DNA of 64,000 nucleotides from Solirubrobacter phytolaccae (GTDB taxonomy: Bacteria > Actinomycetota > Thermoleophilia > Solirubrobacterales > Solirubrobacteraceae): the NCBI RefSeq assembly GCF_027587195.1, contig NZ_JAPDDP010000020.1, forward strand, positions 1 to 64,000, given 5' to 3'. Under the pieces are notes generated by a model, which saw only the letters and a program-made list of their open reading frames with translations, was not told the DNA's origin and searched no databases. Position 1 is the stretch's first letter. Each line of letters begins with the position of its first letter. The translations under genes were made by a program, and so were the position numbers. Below, piece after piece: positions 25,901-34,086 of this stretch.

Positions 25901-26635
25901 CGTGAGCACGACCATCCGGCCGTCGGCCATGAAGTCCAGCGCCGCGACGCGCGGCTCGAAGCCGGCGGGGCGCAGGTTCGTGAGCGTGTAGTTCGGGTTG
26001 ACCGTCTCCAGGCGCAGGCCGTCGCCGGCCGTGTCGGCGGCGCCCTCGCAGTACTTGTTGCCGGGCGCGACGACGCGCACGACGTCCGCGTCCGTGCTCA
26101 GCACCGACGTCGGGACGACCTCGAAGGTCGACTGTCCGGGGCGCTTCCACTCCAGCTTCAGGACCTGATCGTTGGCGCGGTCGAAGTAGTCGACGTCGAG
26201 CGTGTGCACACCGGCGGTGAGCGTGACCGCGCCGTCCTTCGGCGGGTCGGCGCCGTGCGTGAGGTCGTGGTCGATGACGACGCTGCCGTTGATCTTCAGG
26301 CGCGAGCCGTCATCGCTGCTGAGGCGGAAGGTGTGCTCGCCGGCGGTCGCGACGGTGAGGTTCGCGAAGACATGGGAGAGGAAGTTGTTGCTGGCGCCGA
26401 ACTGGTCGGTCGTCGTCCAGTTGATCGTCGACATCACCTTGTCGACGTTCGGCGTCGTGCCCGCCTTGATCGTGCACAGCTCGTTCGGCGTGCTGCCGAG
26501 CTGGTACGTGCGCAGCGTGACGCCCGGCTGCTGCGGCGGCAGCTGCGCGCTCGCCGAGCCCGTCAGCGCGACGGTCGCTCCGGCGCACACGACCGCAACC
26601 GCGCCCACGCGGCCGCGCCAGTTCCCTCTACCCAC
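22949..26635 (-). CDS. secreted PA14-sugar dehydrogenase-like-DUF1080 multidomain protein
   Basis: A 1228-residue secreted protein. The signal peptide (AVVCAGATVALTGSASA) follows an AAGGAGGAG site and a GTG start. Domains in order: PA14 (about 30-165; HTFRLSSDDGSRLKING, DYFDRANDQVLKLEW), a beta-propeller of glucose/sorbosone-dehydrogenase type (200-540; WGPENDIFVMDNQGGW, FGDVTYGGLQRAFLE), a CBM6-like module (about 690-800, FYEAEEAALLGG), DUF1080/3-ketosaccharide hydrolase-like (820-990; YVALYDGTLESLSKW, GYEIQIDESD), an OmpL47-like beta module (TVEYRLDGGAWTAYSAP), and a final beta domain. It probably binds and degrades or oxidises extracellular glycans. Stops abut the AKR gene. Confidence 0.85.
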   Translation of the reverse strand: MGRGNWRGRVGAVAVVCAGATVALTGSASAQLPPQQPGVTLRTYQLGSTPNELCTIKAGTTPNVDKVMSTINWTTTDQFGASNNFLSHVFANLTVATAGEHTFRLSSDDGSRLKINGSVVIDHDLTHGADPPKDGAVTLTAGVHTLDVDYFDRANDQVLKLEWKRPGQSTFEVVPTSVLSTDADVVRVVAPGNKYCEGAADTAGDGLRLETVNPNYTLTNLRPAGFEPRVAALDFMADGRMVVLTSGTPRPGADPSVQPGEVFVVSNVTGTTSASQVEYKKVATNLNVPMGIAAIGDKLYVTEKHALTELSADTNGDGMMERRTLVTLPNGGNFHEFNFGLLHDDDYFYVNRSVAINEGGATTSPQPGPNAGTHLRIDRETYAVEYIAGGLRTPNGMTWGPENDIFVMDNQGGWLPASKLVHIKKDRFFNHFTTPAGPFDHKPVSKPVLWLPQNEIANSPSTPITLSDGPFKGQMLFGDVTYGGLQRAFLEKVGGEYQGAVFRHSAGLEAGVNRIIAGPDGALYVGGIGSTGNWQEPGKLRHGLQKLTPNGTNVFDMEKMEVVEGGFKITYTQPLSDDTVADLADGYRVQQWRYVPTSAYGGPKLDEEQLLVTGATASADRKSVTLQIAGLRPDHVVHVRSPRPFSAANGQELWNTEAWYTLNTIPGYKTPAESGFYEAEEAALLGGMQYDTEHSGYSGSGFADNLAAVGSGVRWQVTVPEDGVYPVRFRYASGVTAGLPVNKRVSIYVNNAKLGQQTFPGTTDWKNWTFLSRDLTLTKGVNTIAVRYDTGDEGRMNFDALQVGNGADHCAPITQEPGYVALYDGTLESLSKWRMAGPGSFGRQEDCSLRSAGGSGMNWFTAQEFGSYTLKLDWKLIKDDNGGIWVGFPNPGTNRDIAINQGYEIQIDESDVPDRLTGSIYTFQGANRDKVVEALKPLGQWNGYEIQVQGQNIKVFLNGVLVNDFTSTDPVRDLTQGFIGIQNHGAGELVWYRNIRLKSGPVTPVDSTPPTVSATLDGTGPVQVTLSAQDESPGAVTVEYRLDGGAWTAYSAPLTVTATGDHTVEYRATDAAGNVSPVGSKTFTIAYVEDTETHELEGTVAPTLAVRLSGTSSLGAFVPNVDRDYTSTTTATVTSTAGAATLTVSDPSATDTGKLVNGSFALAQPLQVRSGAAAFAPLDALVTLRTFAAPISGEPVPVEFKQTIGERDPLRTGRYSKTLTFTLSSTTP

Positions 26636-26708
26636 TTCGTTCTCCTCCTTGAGTCAGCAGTGAATGCGACATGAGAAGTTACGGACACCCCGGTCCGCAT
26701 GCAAGCGG

Positions 26709-26727
26709 GTCACCCCTATCGGGTGAC
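26709..26727. promoter_or_regulatory. perfect inverted repeat between the secreted-protein and META genes
   Basis: GTCACCC-CTATC-GGGTGAC is a perfect 7-bp inverted repeat with a 5-bp centre. It lies between the divergent starts at 26635 (minus) and 26763 (plus). It could be an operator serving either gene or a short hairpin in the leader of the plus-strand transcript. CACCCCTA also occurs in the dyads before the MMPL gene. Confidence 0.45.
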
Positions 26728-26762
26728 GTGTGATCATCCGGCCGCCCCTTCGTATAGGGAGC

Positions 26763-27470
26763 ATGCGCCGACTGCTCCTGGCCGTTCTGGTCCTTGCCGG
26801 CTGTGGCGGCGAGGCCGCGCAGGGTCCGCCCGCCCTAGAAGGGACGCCGTGGGTGGTGGCTTCCGGGGAGGCGAGCGCGTCGTTCACGGACGGCACGCTG
26901 TCCGGCAGCGACGGCTGCAACCGCTACACGACGAGCTACACGATCGACGGGGACACGCTCCGGCTCGGCGCGATCGTGACGACGAAGATGGCCTGCGAGC
27001 CGGCGCGCATGGAGCGCGCGGATGCGTTCCGCGCGGCGCTGGAGCGCGCTTCCCGCTGGCGCGTCGAGGACGAGGAGCTCACCCTGCTCGACGACGCTGG
27101 CGACGAGCAGCTGCGCCTGCGCGGCGCGAGCCCGCTGGGGTCGTGGACGCTGACGTCCTTCCTGCAGGGCGACGCGGTGACCGGGCCGGTCGACGGCGCC
27201 GAGCTCACCGCCAACTTCGTGGACGGCACGGTGTCGGGCTCGACGGGCTGCAACACGTACAAGGCGCCGTACACGCTGCGCGGCAAGGCGCTCACGATCG
27301 CGTCGCCGCAGGCCACGGAGATCGCGTGCTCGCGCCCCGAGCTGACCGAGCAGGAGGCGCTGTACCTGAAGGCGCTCCCGTTGACCGCGAGCTACACCGT
27401 GGCGGGCTCGACGCTGACGCTGCTGACGAAGGCCGGGACGATCGTCGCCACCTACGCGCGCGACAGTTGA
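26763..27470 (+). CDS. lipoprotein with two META domains
   Basis: A 235-residue lipoprotein: MRRLLLAVLVLAGCGG gives a short signal and lipobox (LAGC). Two META-domain repeats follow. The first has FTDGTLSGSDGCNRYTTSY and MACEPARMERADAF; the second has FVDGTVSGSTGCNTYKAPY and IACSRPELTEQE. META proteins are surface or periplasmic beta proteins linked to stress or motility in other bacteria; no enzymatic activity is implied. The ATG at 26763 is preferred over 26730 because it sits at the signal peptide. The 3' end overlaps the convergent gene by 19 bp. Confidence 0.85.
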   Translation: MRRLLLAVLVLAGCGGEAAQGPPALEGTPWVVASGEASASFTDGTLSGSDGCNRYTTSYTIDGDTLRLGAIVTTKMACEPARMERADAFRAALERASRWRVEDEELTLLDDAGDEQLRLRGASPLGSWTLTSFLQGDAVTGPVDGAELTANFVDGTVSGSTGCNTYKAPYTLRGKALTIASPQATEIACSRPELTEQEALYLKALPLTASYTVAGSTLTLLTKAGTIVATYARDS

Positions 27471-28123
27471 CCGGGCCGCGCCTTGAGCAGCCGGCGGCCG
27501 ACGAGCACGCCGCCCGCGGCCGCGACGACGTACAGGCTCACGGCGACCAGGCCGCGCGCCGACCACGGGTCCGACAACGCGCCGCCCAGCGCGACGTAGG
27601 CGATCGTCTTCGGCAGCGCGCCGATCGCGACGGCGCCGAGCAGCGCCCGCACGCGCAGGCCCGCCAGCCCGGCGAGGTAGTTGACGATGCCTGACGGCAC
27701 ACCCGGAGCGAGCCGGGAGACGAGCACCGCGCTGAACCCGTGCTCGGCCACCCACTGCTGCCAGCGGCGGGCGCGCGGGCTGAGCAGCGACAGCAGCGCG
27801 TCCGACCCGACGCGACGGGCGACGAAGTACGACAGCGCGGCGGCGAGCAGCGCGGTTCCGAGCGCGACCGCCGTACCGCCGAGTGCGCCGAACAGCAGCC
27901 CCGCGGCCGCGGCCACCACGTGCCCCGGGAACAGCGCGACGCCGAGCGTGGCGGCGACGAGCACGAACAGGAGCGGGGCGGCCGGCCCGGCGCCCGCGAC
28001 CCAGCGCTGCGCATCGCCCGGGCCGACGCCCGCGACCGTCACGGCGGCAAACGCGGCCGCGATCAGCACCGCCAGCAGGGCAAGGCGCGCGACCGCACGC
28101 CGGCGATCGGGCTCGCGGCTCAC
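27452..28123 (-). CDS. TVP38/TMEM64-family (DedA-like) membrane protein
   Basis: A 223-residue membrane protein with about six hydrophobic segments. The family core is visible: LFPGHVVAAAAGLLFGALGG and VSRLAPGVPSGIVNYLAGLAGL, the latter matching the F/RxxPxxPxxxxNYxAG motif. TVP38/DedA-like (SNARE-associated) proteins act in lipid carrier flipping or membrane homeostasis. GTG 28123 gives a short polar N-terminus before TM1. Overlaps the META gene at its 3' end. Confidence 0.85.
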   Translation of the reverse strand: MSREPDRRRAVARLALLAVLIAAAFAAVTVAGVGPGDAQRWVAGAGPAAPLLFVLVAATLGVALFPGHVVAAAAGLLFGALGGTAVALGTALLAAALSYFVARRVGSDALLSLLSPRARRWQQWVAEHGFSAVLVSRLAPGVPSGIVNYLAGLAGLRVRALLGAVAIGALPKTIAYVALGGALSDPWSARGLVAVSLYVVAAAGGVLVGRRLLKARPGQLSRA

Positions 28124-28180
28124 ACCAGACCTATCGCAGGCGCGCCGCCGAGTTACGCCACCTATGGAACATTTACCTCG

Positions 28181-29245
28181 GTGATCCCGGATCCCACCAC
28201 GAGCGAGTGGGCGCTGATCGTCGCGATCGTGCTCGCGCGGCTCCTCGTGCCGTTGCTGATCCCGCGCTGCGAGCTGGTGATCATCGTCGCGCTCGTCCTG
28301 GACGCGATCGACAACTCGCTGCTCGCGGCGTTCACCGACGTCGACCTCGGCCCGGACGGCCCGTACCAGAGCGTCGACAAGGCGCTCGACATCTACTACC
28401 TGGCGATCGCGTACGTGACGACGCTGCGCAACTGGACGAGCCACTCGGCCGTCCGGATCGCGCGCTTCCTCTTCTACTACCGGCTGGTCGGCGTGCTCGC
28501 GTTCGAGCTCCTGGACTCGCGCGCGATGTTGCTGCTGTTCCCGAACACGTTCGAGTTCTTCTTCATCGTCTACGCGACGCTGGCGCTGCGGTGGAGCCCG
28601 TCGACGTGGCCGCCGCGGTTCTGGTGGTGGGTGGCGATCGTGCTGTGGGTGTGCGTGAAGCTGCCGCAGGAGTACTGGATCCACATCGCCCAGCGCGACT
28701 TCACCGAGACCGTCACCGACTACCCGTGGGTCGGCGTCGTCTCGGCGCTCGGCATCGCGGCCCTCGCCGCGCTCTACTGGTTCGTCGCCCGCCCGCGGAT
28801 GCCCGCGCCGGACCGGGCTTGGCACTTCCTCGCCGAGCGCCGCGACCACGAGCCGCGGCGCGGCGGTGGCGTGCGCTGGAGCGAGGTCGGCGAGAAGACC
28901 GCGCTGATCGGCCTGATCGCGATCATCTTCGCCGAGATCCTGCCGGACGTGGAGACGTCGGCGCTGGAGGTCGGGGTCGGCGTCGTCGCGATCATCCTCG
29001 CCAACGACGCGATCAGCACCTGGGCGCCGCGGCTGACGGTCGAGTTCGCCGGGCTCGTCGTCGTCAACCTCGGCCTGATCTTCGGCCTCAGCCGCTTCTT
29101 CACGGCCGCCGAGAACTTCCCGCTCGGCACCGCGCTGTTCTTCGCGCTGCTGATCTCGCTGCTGCTGTGGCTCTACGACCGCTACAAGCCGGTCTACGAC
29201 GAGCGCTTCGGGCCTGCGAGCATGCGCGCATCGAGCTCCCCCTGA
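28181..29245 (+). CDS. polytopic membrane protein, unknown function
   Basis: A 354-residue protein with about ten hydrophobic segments (for example WALIVAIVLARLLVPLLIP, FFFIVYATLALRW, WWVAIVLWVCVKLP, VVVNLGLIFGLSRFF, LFFALLISLLLWLY). An intervening loop carries LPQEYWIHIAQRDFT. No family is recognised. GTG 28181 places the first helix near the N-terminus. The DNA ligase frame overlaps its end, so the two may be cotranscribed, but the functions look unrelated. Confidence 0.7.
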   Translation: MIPDPTTSEWALIVAIVLARLLVPLLIPRCELVIIVALVLDAIDNSLLAAFTDVDLGPDGPYQSVDKALDIYYLAIAYVTTLRNWTSHSAVRIARFLFYYRLVGVLAFELLDSRAMLLLFPNTFEFFFIVYATLALRWSPSTWPPRFWWWVAIVLWVCVKLPQEYWIHIAQRDFTETVTDYPWVGVVSALGIAALAALYWFVARPRMPAPDRAWHFLAERRDHEPRRGGGVRWSEVGEKTALIGLIAIIFAEILPDVETSALEVGVGVVAIILANDAISTWAPRLTVEFAGLVVVNLGLIFGLSRFFTAAENFPLGTALFFALLISLLLWLYDRYKPVYDERFGPASMRASSSP

Positions 29246-29262
29246 CTCCGCCCGTCGCGCCG

Positions 29263-30309
29263 ATGCTGGCGAAGCCCGCCGCCGCGATCCCGCCCGGCCA
29301 GTTCTACGAGCCCAAGTGGGACGGCTTCCGCTCGATCGTGTTCCGCGACGGCGACGAGGTGGAGATCGGCAGCCGCAAGGAACGGCCGATGACGCGCTAC
29401 TTCCCCGAGGTCGTCGAGGCCGTGCGCGCGAGCTTCCCGCCGCGGGCGATCATCGACGGCGAGATCGTCATCGCCGGTGACGGCGGCCTCGACTTCTGGG
29501 CGCTGCAGCAGCGCATCCACCCGGCCGCGAGCCGTGTCGAGCGGCTGGCCGCCGAGACGCCCGCGAGCTTCGTCGCCTTCGACCTGCTGGCGCTCGACGA
29601 CAAGGACCTCACCGACGAGCCGTTCGAGCGCCGCCGCGCGCTGCTCGAGCAGGCGCTGGCGGACGCGCGGCCGCCCGTCCACCTCACGCCGATCACCCGC
29701 GACGAGACGCTCGCCCAGGCCTGGTTCGAGCGCTTCGAGGGGGCCGGGCTCGACGGCCTGATCGCCAAGCGCGGTGACCTCACCTACCAGCCCGACAAGC
29801 GCGTGATGACCAAGATCAAGCACGTGCGCACCGCGGACTGCGTCGTCGCCGGCTACCGCGTCCACAAGGCGGACCCGCAGGCGATCGGCTCGCTCCTGCT
29901 CGGCCTCTACATCGACGAGGCCGCGCCGCCCTCGCCGTGGCAGAGCGAGACCGGCCGCCTCGCCTCGGTCGGCGTGATCGGCGCGTTCCCGATGGCCCGC
30001 CGGCGCGAGCTGTTCACCGAGCTGCAACCGCTCGTCGTCGACTTCGCCGACCACCCCTGGCACTGGGCGGGCGAGCTGACGAAGGCGCCCGAGGGCGGCA
30101 GCCGCTGGAACCCCAAGAAGGACCTGACGTTCGTGCCACTGCGCCCCGAGCGGGTCGTCGAAGTCCGCTACGACTACCTGGAGGGCGCGCGCTTCCGGCA
30201 CCCGCCGCAGTTCGTGCGCTGGCGTCCGGACCGCGAGCCGGAGTCCTGCGGCTACGCACAGCTGGACCGGCCGGCGCCGTTCCAGCTCGCCGACGTGCTG
30301 CGCGCCTAG
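29263..30309 (+). CDS. ATP-dependent DNA ligase (LigC/LigD ligase-domain type)
   Basis: A ligase of about 348 residues. The nucleotidyltransferase motif I is EPKWDGFR (Lys forms the AMP adduct). Later motifs include IDGEIVI, FVAFDLLALD, GLDGLIAKRGD and MTKIKHVRTADCVVAGYR. The C-terminal OB domain ends with HPPQFVRWRPDRE. It seals nicks, probably in NHEJ or repair as for actinobacterial LigC. The ATG at 29263 is the first canonical start, but family-like sequence (IELPLTPPVAPML) extends upstream to ATC 29230, so a rare start codon may be used. No Ku or primase gene is nearby. Confidence 0.87.
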   Translation: MLAKPAAAIPPGQFYEPKWDGFRSIVFRDGDEVEIGSRKERPMTRYFPEVVEAVRASFPPRAIIDGEIVIAGDGGLDFWALQQRIHPAASRVERLAAETPASFVAFDLLALDDKDLTDEPFERRRALLEQALADARPPVHLTPITRDETLAQAWFERFEGAGLDGLIAKRGDLTYQPDKRVMTKIKHVRTADCVVAGYRVHKADPQAIGSLLLGLYIDEAAPPSPWQSETGRLASVGVIGAFPMARRRELFTELQPLVVDFADHPWHWAGELTKAPEGGSRWNPKKDLTFVPLRPERVVEVRYDYLEGARFRHPPQFVRWRPDREPESCGYAQLDRPAPFQLADVLRA

Positions 30310-32066
30310 AAGGCGCGGCTCACGCTGTAGCCGCACTGGGCGCTCGCGGGCGGGAGGTTCAGCGCCACGCGATCCTCACCCGCCCGCAGGCCGGCGATGA
30401 CGGCGTCCGGCACGAACGCGTACCAGGCGTCTTCACCGTCCAGGGCGATCCGGCGCGCCTTGACCTCGCGACCGTCCACGAGCACGACGGACGGCGTCTT
30501 CAGCCCGTCGGTGAAGCGCCCGTAGGCCAGCGCCAGCCGGGGCGTGCAGGAGACGACGACGGCGCCGCCGTACTGCCGCATCGGACCGTCGATCGGCACG
30601 CCCGGGTCGGGGTCCGTGCAGAACCGCGGCACCGGCGCCGGATCGGCGACCACCGCCTCCAGGCACGGCTGCTCGCCCGTCTGGCGCGCGACCTGCAGGC
30701 GCACGCCCGCCTGCTCGGCGAGCACCCGGCGGTTCACGCGCGGGGCGACGACACCGCGGTCGGCGATCCCGATCGCCCGGCCGGAGGCGTCGCGGACGAC
30801 GACGCGAACGACCTTGCGCGAGGCCGCGACGGCCGCCGCGAAGAACCGCACCTTGCCGTGCCAGCGGCCGGTGTAGGCCGGAGCGTCGGTCGTCGGCACG
30901 GTCACGTCGCGGCCGCGGTCCAGCTCGAGCGTGACCCGCGCCGCGTCGACGCTCAGCACGCCGGCGACGGTCCCGCCCTGCCGCAGCAGGCGCGGCGGGT
31001 CGGAGTCGACCGGCGCGGGCGGGCACAGCTGCGCCGGCAGCTGCCCGAGCTCGGCGCACAGCGTCTCGCCCTGGTCGGCCACCAGCAACGGCACGCCGGC
31101 CGCCTCGGCCACGGCCACCGCGCCGGGCGCGGGTGCGACGGGCACGAGGCGTCCCATGAAGCGGTCGTCGCCGCGGTCCTCGCCGGCACACGGCTGCCCG
31201 CCGGGCGCCAGACCCACGCCGACGCGGCTGAGCTCGCGCCCCGCCGCGTCGACCGCCGTCGCCGCGCGGACCGCCTCGCCGGCCGGGACGTTCGCGCCCA
31301 GCGTGCGACGCCCACCGAACGGCGCGGGCAGCTCGCTCACGGGCAGCTGCACCGTCGCGCCGCTCCCCAGCTCGAGCCGCACGCCGGCGACCGCCGGGCT
31401 GAAGACGCCACCGACCAGCCCGGGCCCGTCGCAGGAGCCCATGATCACGAGCGCGTCTTCGCTGTCGTCGTCGCACATCCCGCTGCCGCCGGAGCTGCTG
31501 ACCACGTCGACGCACGCAAGTGTGCGCACGCGGTCGGCCTGGTCGGGTGACGGCTGCAGCCGCAGCTCCGTGTAGGCCGTGACGCCGGCCATGCGATCCC
31601 CGAACACGGGCACGGAGTCCGTGTGCCACTCGATGTAGCCGATCGTGCCCGCGTCCATGCTCAGCAGCGTGCCGTCGGCGCCGTACAGGCGCACGAACAG
31701 CGCGGCGGGCCTGGGGATGAGCACGAAGCGCGCCGCGAAGCCGCGCGCGGAGAACGTCCGGTGCATCGTCCGCCGGCCCTTGGCGTCCTCGACCTCCGCG
31801 CGCCGGACGGTCGGCGCGACCGCGACCGCGTAGGTGTTCGACGGAATGTCCGGGAACACCGAGAGGGTGTGGTGCGGGGAGCGCGGGAGCGGCCCGCACT
31901 CCTGGCCTTGATAGCGGCGTTCGCGGCGCAGGGTCAGGCAGACCTGGCCGTCCTTGCGCTCGGCCTGGAGCGAGAACTCGCCGCTGCGGGCGACGGTGCG
32001 CGGCGCCGCCTGCGCGGTCCCGCACAGCGCACCGACCAGAATCACGACGAGGAGCACGCGAAGCAT
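30306..32066 (-). CDS. secreted protein of unknown function
   Basis: A 586-residue protein with a signal peptide (MLRVLLVVILVGALCGTAQA). The mature part is beta-rich with many cysteines and several repeats of a strand-turn unit around a Cys and a short Arg/Asp-rich segment (VCLTLRRERRYQG, CVDVVSSSGGSG, PCLEAVVADP, FCTDPD). It has no recognisable catalytic motif. GTG at 32072 is an alternative start two codons earlier. It converges on the DNA ligase gene with shared stop bases (CTAG). Confidence 0.7.
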   Translation of the reverse strand: MLRVLLVVILVGALCGTAQAAPRTVARSGEFSLQAERKDGQVCLTLRRERRYQGQECGPLPRSPHHTLSVFPDIPSNTYAVAVAPTVRRAEVEDAKGRRTMHRTFSARGFAARFVLIPRPAALFVRLYGADGTLLSMDAGTIGYIEWHTDSVPVFGDRMAGVTAYTELRLQPSPDQADRVRTLACVDVVSSSGGSGMCDDDSEDALVIMGSCDGPGLVGGVFSPAVAGVRLELGSGATVQLPVSELPAPFGGRRTLGANVPAGEAVRAATAVDAAGRELSRVGVGLAPGGQPCAGEDRGDDRFMGRLVPVAPAPGAVAVAEAAGVPLLVADQGETLCAELGQLPAQLCPPAPVDSDPPRLLRQGGTVAGVLSVDAARVTLELDRGRDVTVPTTDAPAYTGRWHGKVRFFAAAVAASRKVVRVVVRDASGRAIGIADRGVVAPRVNRRVLAEQAGVRLQVARQTGEQPCLEAVVADPAPVPRFCTDPDPGVPIDGPMRQYGGAVVVSCTPRLALAYGRFTDGLKTPSVVLVDGREVKARRIALDGEDAWYAFVPDAVIAGLRAGEDRVALNLPPASAQCGYSVSRAF

Positions 32067-32094
32067 GCTCACCAGACTATGCGTCGCGAGTGCG

Positions 32095-34038
32095 TCAGGC
32101 GGCAGCGGCGCGGTCGCGCATCCAGCCCGCGAGCGCCGTGGCCGTCATCGGGCGGCCGAGGAAGAAGCCCTGGGCCTCGTCGCAGTGCAGCACCGCCAGC
32201 GCGTCCCAGGCCTCGACGGTCTCCACGCCCTCGGCCACGACCTTCATTCCGAGGCGGCGGCCGAGGTCGACCGTCGTGTGGACGATCGCGGCGTCGCGCT
32301 CGTCCTCGGCGAGCCGCAGGACGAACGAGCGGTCGATCTTGATCTCGTCCACGCCCAGGTGCTTGAGGTGCCCGAGCGAGACGTGGCCGGAGCCGAAGTC
32401 GTCCAGCGCCGTGGCCACGCCGATCGCGCGCAGCCCGCGCAGGACCTCCAGCGAGCGCTCCGGGTCGGCCATCACCGCGTCCTCGCTGACCTCCAGCCGC
32501 AGGCAGGAGGCCGGAAAGGCGTGCCGCTCCAGCGTGCGGGCGACGTCACTGGGCAGGCCGAGGTCCAGCAGGTCGGCGGGTGAGAGGTTGACCGCGACCG
32601 AGAGGTCGAAGCCCTCGCTCCGGCGCTGGCCGATCTCGACCAGCGCGCGGTCGAGCACGAACGCGGTCAGCGAGCGGCCGAGCCCGCTGTGGTCCGCGAG
32701 CGGCAGGAAGTCGCTCGGCATCAGCAGCCCGCGCCGGGGGTGCGCCCAGCGCACGAGCGCCTCGACGCCGTGCACCTCACCCGTCGCGATGTCCGCTTTC
32801 GGCTGGTAGTGGAGGATCAGCTCGTCGTTCGCCAGCGCGTCGCGCAGCTCGCCCAGCAGCTCGAGCCGCCGCCGGGAGTGCGTGTCGCGCTCGGGCAGGT
32901 AGACCTCGTGGCCGGTGCGGGTGCGCTTGGCCTCGTACATGGCAACGTCGGCGCGCTGGAGCAGCCCGAGCGCATCCTGAGAATGCTCGGGGAACAGCGC
33001 GATCCCGATCGACGCGTCGATGTGCACGCGGATGCCGCCGACCGAGAACGAGCGCTCCAGCGAGGACCGCAGCCGCAGCCCGGCGGCGGACGCCGACGCT
33101 TCGTCGCCCGGCGCGAGCACGACCGCGAACTCGTCCCCGCCGAGCCGCGCGAGCGTGTCCTCGGGATGCAGCGCCTCCTCGAGCCGTGGGCCGATCTGGC
33201 GCAGCACCTCGTCGCCGGCGTGATGGCCGAGCGTGTCGTTGAGCTCCTTGAAGCCGTCGAGGTCGATCAGCAGCAGCGCCACGTGCTGGCCCTCGACCGC
33301 GATCGCCTCGCGCAACGCGTCCAGGAGCTGGCGCCGGTTGCCGAGCCCCGTGAGGTCGTCCGTCACCGCCTGGTAGTGGCTGTGCTTGAGGCGGTCGACC
33401 ACGGTCAGCCCGGCGCGCGCCATCCCCGCCAGCATCGTGATCGTGGCCAACGTGGCCGCGTCCGCCGGCAGCGACACGAACTGGCCGACGACGAGCAGGA
33501 CCATCGCGGCGGCGGCGTACGCCAGCAGCGCCGCGAGCACGATCGGGTTGAACACGGGCGAGGGCGTCGCCGGCGGCTCCTTCAGCCACATCGCGACGGC
33601 GACCGGCAGGACCGCCAGCACGGGCAGCTCACCGAGCGCGATCAGGCCGATCAGCGCGAGCGCGAGCGCCGTCGACACGCGCCAGCGCGCCAGGCCGAGC
33701 GCCGCGGCGACCCCGCTCGCCCCGAGCGTCGCGCCGAGCTCGGCCCCCGTGGTCGCCGACAGCGCGCCGACCGCGCAGCCGCCCATCACGAAGTCGATCC
33801 AGCTGAGCCGCAGCGGCTTGCCCAGCCGCTGCAGGACCATCGTCACCGCGCCCGCGAAGCCGAAGCCGCAGGCCACGGCGTGCAGCCAGGAGTCCGCGCC
33901 GAACGCGTCCGCCGCCGCGCACGCGAGCGCCAACGCGAACAGGACCGCGACGAGCCACGAGCGACGACCGACAACGGCGGCGACGACGCACGCGAGGCTC
34001 CCGCAGACGAGCACCCCACCGGCCGCCTCGACGAACAT
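32095..34038 (-). CDS. membrane-bound GGDEF-EAL c-di-GMP enzyme
   Basis: A 647-residue protein. Residues 1-200 have about eight membrane segments (sensor region). The GGDEF domain (about 215-375) has an intact LGGDEFAVVL. The EAL domain (about 385-640) keeps GVEALVRWAHP, DDFGSGHVSLGHL and EIKIDRSFV, which includes metal/c-di-GMP binding residues. Both diguanylate cyclase and phosphodiesterase activities are therefore possible; which one dominates cannot be read from the sequence. A PilZ gene lies about 0.7 kb away. Neither the N-terminal sensor nor the stimulus is known. Confidence 0.92.
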   Translation of the reverse strand: MFVEAAGGVLVCGSLACVVAAVVGRRSWLVAVLFALALACAAADAFGADSWLHAVACGFGFAGAVTMVLQRLGKPLRLSWIDFVMGGCAVGALSATTGAELGATLGASGVAAALGLARWRVSTALALALIGLIALGELPVLAVLPVAVAMWLKEPPATPSPVFNPIVLAALLAYAAAAMVLLVVGQFVSLPADAATLATITMLAGMARAGLTVVDRLKHSHYQAVTDDLTGLGNRRQLLDALREAIAVEGQHVALLLIDLDGFKELNDTLGHHAGDEVLRQIGPRLEEALHPEDTLARLGGDEFAVVLAPGDEASASAAGLRLRSSLERSFSVGGIRVHIDASIGIALFPEHSQDALGLLQRADVAMYEAKRTRTGHEVYLPERDTHSRRRLELLGELRDALANDELILHYQPKADIATGEVHGVEALVRWAHPRRGLLMPSDFLPLADHSGLGRSLTAFVLDRALVEIGQRRSEGFDLSVAVNLSPADLLDLGLPSDVARTLERHAFPASCLRLEVSEDAVMADPERSLEVLRGLRAIGVATALDDFGSGHVSLGHLKHLGVDEIKIDRSFVLRLAEDERDAAIVHTTVDLGRRLGMKVVAEGVETVEAWDALAVLHCDEAQGFFLGRPMTATALAGWMRDRAAAA

Positions 34039-34086
34039 CAGGGCAGATACAACCGCACTCCGCCTCCAAAGACCAACGAACCGCTT

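Noticed and set aside
23354-26674. An 1106-codon plus-strand frame across the secreted PA14 protein
   Set aside because: Val/Arg/Asp-rich shadow without a signal peptide or domain; the minus frame has a signal peptide and modules.
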